Shown here in pieces: positions 60,101-64,000 of a DNA stretch of 64,000 bases. Position 1 is the first letter of the stretch. Each line of letters opens with the position of its first letter. Made by a program: the position numbers and the translations under genes. This DNA comes from Serilophus lunatus (lineage: Eukaryota > Chordata > Aves > Passeriformes > Eurylaimidae): the NCBI GenBank assembly GCA_013399895.1, contig VXBA01001192.1, forward strand, positions 755,277 through 819,276, given 5' to 3'. Under the pieces are notes generated by a model. It made no database searches. It saw only the letters and a list, made by a program, of their open reading frames with translations, and was not told where the DNA came from.

Positions 60101-62622
60101 GGAACAGAAAGCTATAAATCATGATTTTTTTGACAATTAATTGTTAAAATAGATTCAAGCAGAGAACTGTAATAGAATATATGATTAAATAATAACTTAC
60201 TGGTAGCTGATAGGATAAAAATATAACCTCAAGTTACCTTAGATGATTATAATGCTAAAAAATATATTCCCAGGGAAATTTGTATATATGTGCATTAAGA
60301 ATTTTCATATATAAATGTGAGTGACTAATCATCTGTATCTTTCCTTCTCTGTTACTTTCTTATATAAAAGATTGCACTTGTTTTCTAGATAGTGTGCCAA
60401 CTGTATTAGATGCCTGACACTCGATTCTGCAGAATTGTAATAAAATCAAATATCTTCTCTCAGTGTGTTTTTGACTCTAACACATCAGGTAAAAGAGTCC
60501 TGCTCCAGAGACAACAATCTACTAACTCAGATTGCATTTTCTGGAGAGGAAAAATATAATTTCCTAACACTGCCCTGTATTGCTACAAATAGGGACATGA
60601 AGGTTATAGTTTGGTTGTCTTGTTTGCCTCTTTGTTTCTTTGTCATGATGTAGCAGAGCAGCCAAGGGAAGGTTCTCATCCAGAAACAAGAATTAGGATG
60701 CTATGATTATGAGGATGATTATGATTAGATTATTGTTCATACAGTATCTAAATAAAAAAATCTGTCACATGGTACAATTGATTAAAATAATTAATTTGTG
60801 GTGAACAAAGGACCACATATTAACATGGTCATACTCTAAAGGCTACCAGCTTTCAAAAATGTATAAGCTTTCAAAATGTGTCAGTGACATATGGAAGTCA
60901 ACCAAATTCTCTGCTCTCCCTATTACAAGCAGAGCTTGCAAATCAGATGTCTAGCAGCCATGAGGAAAAAATGTGGGGTGAATAGCTTGTTTGACATACG
61001 AGTGTAAAATGGTTATGTTGGTCAACAACTAGACCCCAAGGCAGCTTAACATGTCATGTGTTCTGTACTCATGCCACACTTCTTGTAGTCTAAAATTTCA
61101 CCTTGACTTATGAACATCTGATTTTACCACTGCTAAGTACTTGTATTAGAGTTAGTTAATGAATAGAAATAATTTTCAGCATTTTTCTTTTTAAACCCAG
61201 AAGTGTCAGAAATTTCTGTCACTCTGCTGAATATTTCCAAAAGCAGTCATATCTGGTCAAATATTTTGAAAAAGACAGGAGAGGATCAAAAGAATCATAG
61301 ATCAGAGACTCAGTTGCATGGATTTAGAGAAGCCTGATGTGTGTTTAATTGCTGTTCAGACTTTTACACTGAGGCCATCTCCAGCATCATGATGCTTCTA
61401 GACCTCAGCTTGACCCTAGTAGCGGTCTCCACTTCAGGATGAACCATATGCAGAGAGATGGGATGAAGGACTAAAGGATGCAGTGAGTGCCTCTTTCTCT
61501 GAGAGGAAAACTCAGACATCCAGAGAGGTTCTGAATTTTATCAAAACTTCCACAAGTATCCTCTGTAACAAGAAGACAAAAAACTTCCCTTGATCTGGGT
61601 TACATGCCAGTGTTTTGGTGAAGCTGTGCTAGATAATCTCTCCTTTTAAAATCAGTTAATGCTGCAGACAGAGAATCCAGTTACTTGGATAGCAACTTAG
61701 CTTTGATAAGCATCTTGTTTGGTCTTCACAATTATACTAACTACTTAAAAGAATAAGGATCTGAAATAAGAAAACTGGATTGTCCATGCATAGGTGTCAG
61801 TTGTCTTTGTATTAAATTGGATGCCAAGCCCACTTGTAAGTACCAAAGATATAAATATTTTCATGAAGCTTCCAAGGCCTTGATATCTTTGCACGTTTGG
61901 TTTGAGGTTAAGCAGAGTGGAAAAACTATTGACAATGACTTGGAAAAGGGAACGATCAACACGGCACGACACTGAACTAGATGCGATGTTGCCTATTCTG
62001 CATCTGTTACCGTTCACATTCTTGAAGTAACCATGGAAGAGATGGAAGGGCACGGCAATTCCCAACCCATATACTTAAAAAATTAAATACTACTAAGTGT
62101 CTTTCTGCTATCTATGCACATCACTGAAAATGTTTGATTGATAAGACTTGTCTGGAAATTAAATTTGGTATATTTCCCAGCTTGCTTGTAGTTATATACC
62201 CTTATTATGAATAGATATGGAATTGTAATGGAAATAATTACAGCTCCGTTACTGAGACAAAATGTATTTCATCTTATTGTCTTTCTGAAAACTTAGCATA
62301 TTATGGGTTAGCTACTAGTTTATTCCCGCTTAGCAAAGGGTTGAATTAACAGGTCAGTGACAATAGAGCTAATGAATGACAATGCAAACCTACTTATTAT
62401 AATGTTCAGGAAGGAGCTTCATGCTAGAGAGCAGAATTTCAATTGTTCTCATTTATTAGGGCAATATTTCTCTGCAGGTTTGATGAGATTAAGTTCCATT
62501 AAAAGCTTTACCTAATTTTAAGGAACTATGTAATGAATTTCTAAACCATCAAACAGATGGTTTGTTACTGGCAATAAAGTGGGTTAATTATTAACATCCT
62601 ATTCTGTTCTTGACCTATGCAG
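57166..62622. other. AT-rich DNA, no gene recognised
   Basis: No exon or known repeat is recognised. The longest open frame of the window (59754-60140, plus, 128 codons) lies here; its product has no recognisable domain. 62200-62600 is repeat-free, AT-rich and dense in TAAT/ATTA cores, with a perfect inverted repeat AAACCATC / GATGGTTT at 62543-62563. Confidence 0.45.
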
Positions 62623-62752
62623 TCACAGAATAATCTGAGATGGAAGGGACCCACAAGGATTATCACGTCCAACTTTTTGGCCTATACATGGATCAAACCC
62701 ACAAACTAGGCAGTATAAGCGTCATGCTCTAACCAACTCAGCTAATGTCAGG
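62623..62752 (-). mobile_element. tRNA-Ile-derived SINE with CR1-like tail (TguSINE1-like)
   Basis: Read on the minus strand, 62752-62678 resembles a whole tRNA-Ile gene: A box TTAGCTGAGTTGG (62733-62745), a TTAGAGC D-arm end, an anticodon-like loop CTTATAC, B box GGGTTTGATCC (62690-62700), and an end TGTATAGGCCA. It continues into 62677-62623, a CR1 3' end (GGGTCCCTTCCATCTCAGAT, then TATTCTGTGACT). A tRNA head fused to a CR1-like tail is the structure of TguSINE1, a SINE known from passerines and thought to use CR1 machinery. Mutations in the acceptor, D-arm and loop make it no functional tRNA. I see no clean target-site duplication. Confidence 0.85.
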
Positions 62753-64000
62753 GTCCAGTGGTGAATAAGTAAAGTAACGGTGCAGAATTTTTAGGTGCCT
62801 AAAAATCACGGAGAAGTTTATATTGTGCTTAGATGCATCATTTTAGATGTCCAGAAAGTAAGAATGCTGGTAGAACAAGTCTAGTAAATGGCCGATGTCA
62901 GTAGATGCTGATGTCATGTGGATTTGGCATTTAGGTCTAGTCAACAGTTGTAATTCTAAAAGAAAGGAAAGTGAAATGGGGTAGATACACTGAAAAATCT
63001 ATGTCTGTCTTTAAAAAGAACTGTCTTTATCTGCTCAAAAAAACATATTTTCTTCGTACCCATTGCAAAAAATCTCTGTTTCTGATTATTGAATATTCAC
63101 TAGGAACTGCTTGTGAGTCACCTATAATAAAACTACTAAAGAATTATCCATAAAAGCTGCTTACTAGATAATTCTTAATATCAAATACAGCTAGGAGAAC
63201 TTCAACTTGCTTGTTGATAATTTACTAATAAGAAAATGTTGTATTGGGGGGGGGGGGGGGGGGTGATGAATTGATTGATTCCTTCTAGTAATTAAGTTGT
63301 AGTTCTCAGTCCAGCTAGATCCCAATGGACTATCCATGAAGTCAAACTAGAAATTAAAAGGAGTAACAAGTACATAAATGCCCTAAAAAATCATGGTGAA
63401 TGAGTCTTTCCTTGTCACAAAAGCCCAGCACTACAGCTGAAACTCGCTTGTCAGTAAGAAGAGCTACATTACATATCCTTACAGAGTAGGAAGGATTTTC
63501 ATGACTGTCTTCAGATTGAACTAAATTGTAATGCTGGTCCTGTTTCTTTTATACAGTATGTAACAAATATGTTACTTTAAAATATGGTTCTAACCATAAT
63601 GAATAGTAAAATTTCCACTGCCCTGAGTAGGACAGTAATCTCAATATATCCTCCAAGTTGCTTGTTTCAAGTAATCTTTTTAAAGTTGACTTCTTTAACA
63701 TGGGTTACACATGCTTGCATTCTTTGGGGCTGAACAGTGTCTGTGAGCTCAGCAACTGTCTATATATGAAAGTTAAAACACAAGGCTCCAACTGGCATTA
63801 TAACTGATGAACTGGAAGGCTTCAGTTAAAAGTTATGCACTTGGGTATTGCTTTTAGCAGCTGAAAGTTGGTCAGTCATGACATCCCTTTTGCTTCAACA
63901 TAAGGAGGAGGACAGACAAACTGTTCAGTTTCAACACTTACAGCTTGGATATAGCTACTATTTACTACTGAATTCTGTCTTAAGTAGCACAGAGATCTTT
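62753..64000. other. AT-rich DNA with poly-G, no gene
   Basis: No exon or known transposon is recognised. A run of 18 G at 63246-63263 is the only structured item. The frame at 62971-63153 looks like chance. Confidence 0.5.
63246..63263 (+). repeat. Poly-G tract (18 G)
   Basis: Eighteen consecutive G in AT-rich DNA. Such a run may fold as a quadruplex and is prone to length errors in sequencing. Confidence 0.95.

Noticed and set aside
62678..62752. Functional tRNA-Ile gene
   Set aside because: Acceptor and D-arm pairing are broken, and the sequence continues straight into a CR1-type tail, so it is a SINE head.

Overview
This window looks like non-coding DNA from a bird, most probably a passerine. 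It is AT-rich and low in CpG, has no long open reading frames, and is peppered with decayed CR1 LINE fragments, the dominant avian retrotransposon. The strongest clade clue is at 62623-62752: a tRNA-Ile-like head joined to a CR1-like 3' tail, the architecture described for the passerine SINE TguSINE1. I recognise no host protein-coding exon, rRNA, functional tRNA, CRISPR array or bacterial-type operon. The longest open frames (about 128 codons) are what chance allows in 64 kb, or lie across CR1.

Layout. 1-184 is a CR1 3' end on the plus strand. 3059-3399 is a probable LTR on the minus strand with CCAAT and TATA boxes and four 21-bp tandem repeats in its U3-like part. 3500-5040 is a longer CR1 copy on the plus strand, keeping the endonuclease half of ORF2, with an internal deletion that joins it to sequence downstream of the reverse transcriptase active site. 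Minus-strand CR1 pieces lie at 16041-16205, 19955-20240, 29798-30245, 39886-40110, 41605-42520, 50400-50645 and 57015-57165; a further plus-strand 3' end lies at 39245-39472. A 575-bp avian-type repeat of uncertain class (30246-30820) abuts one of them. 34315-34460 is a degenerate telomere-like hexamer array. Simple repeats and homopolymers are at 12997-13063, 27037-27110, 38429-38454, 43899-43933 and 63246-63263, and there is a short assembly gap inside a poly-C run at 54496-54509.

How it fits together. The elements are a history of retrotransposition, not a working pathway. CR1 supplied the enzyme, the SINE borrowed a CR1-like tail, and every CR1 copy here is truncated or broken (lost catalytic residues, stops, frameshifts, internal deletion). 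Spaces between repeats are AT-rich single-copy-looking DNA; some stretches rich in TAAT motifs and palindromes (around 13900, 25900, 38700, 43390 and 62200-62600) could be conserved regulatory DNA, but this cannot be told from one sequence. I found no convincing new biological system; the items most worth checking are the 21-bp LTR repeats, the telomere-like array, the SINE and the G-rich tract at 42997-43039.
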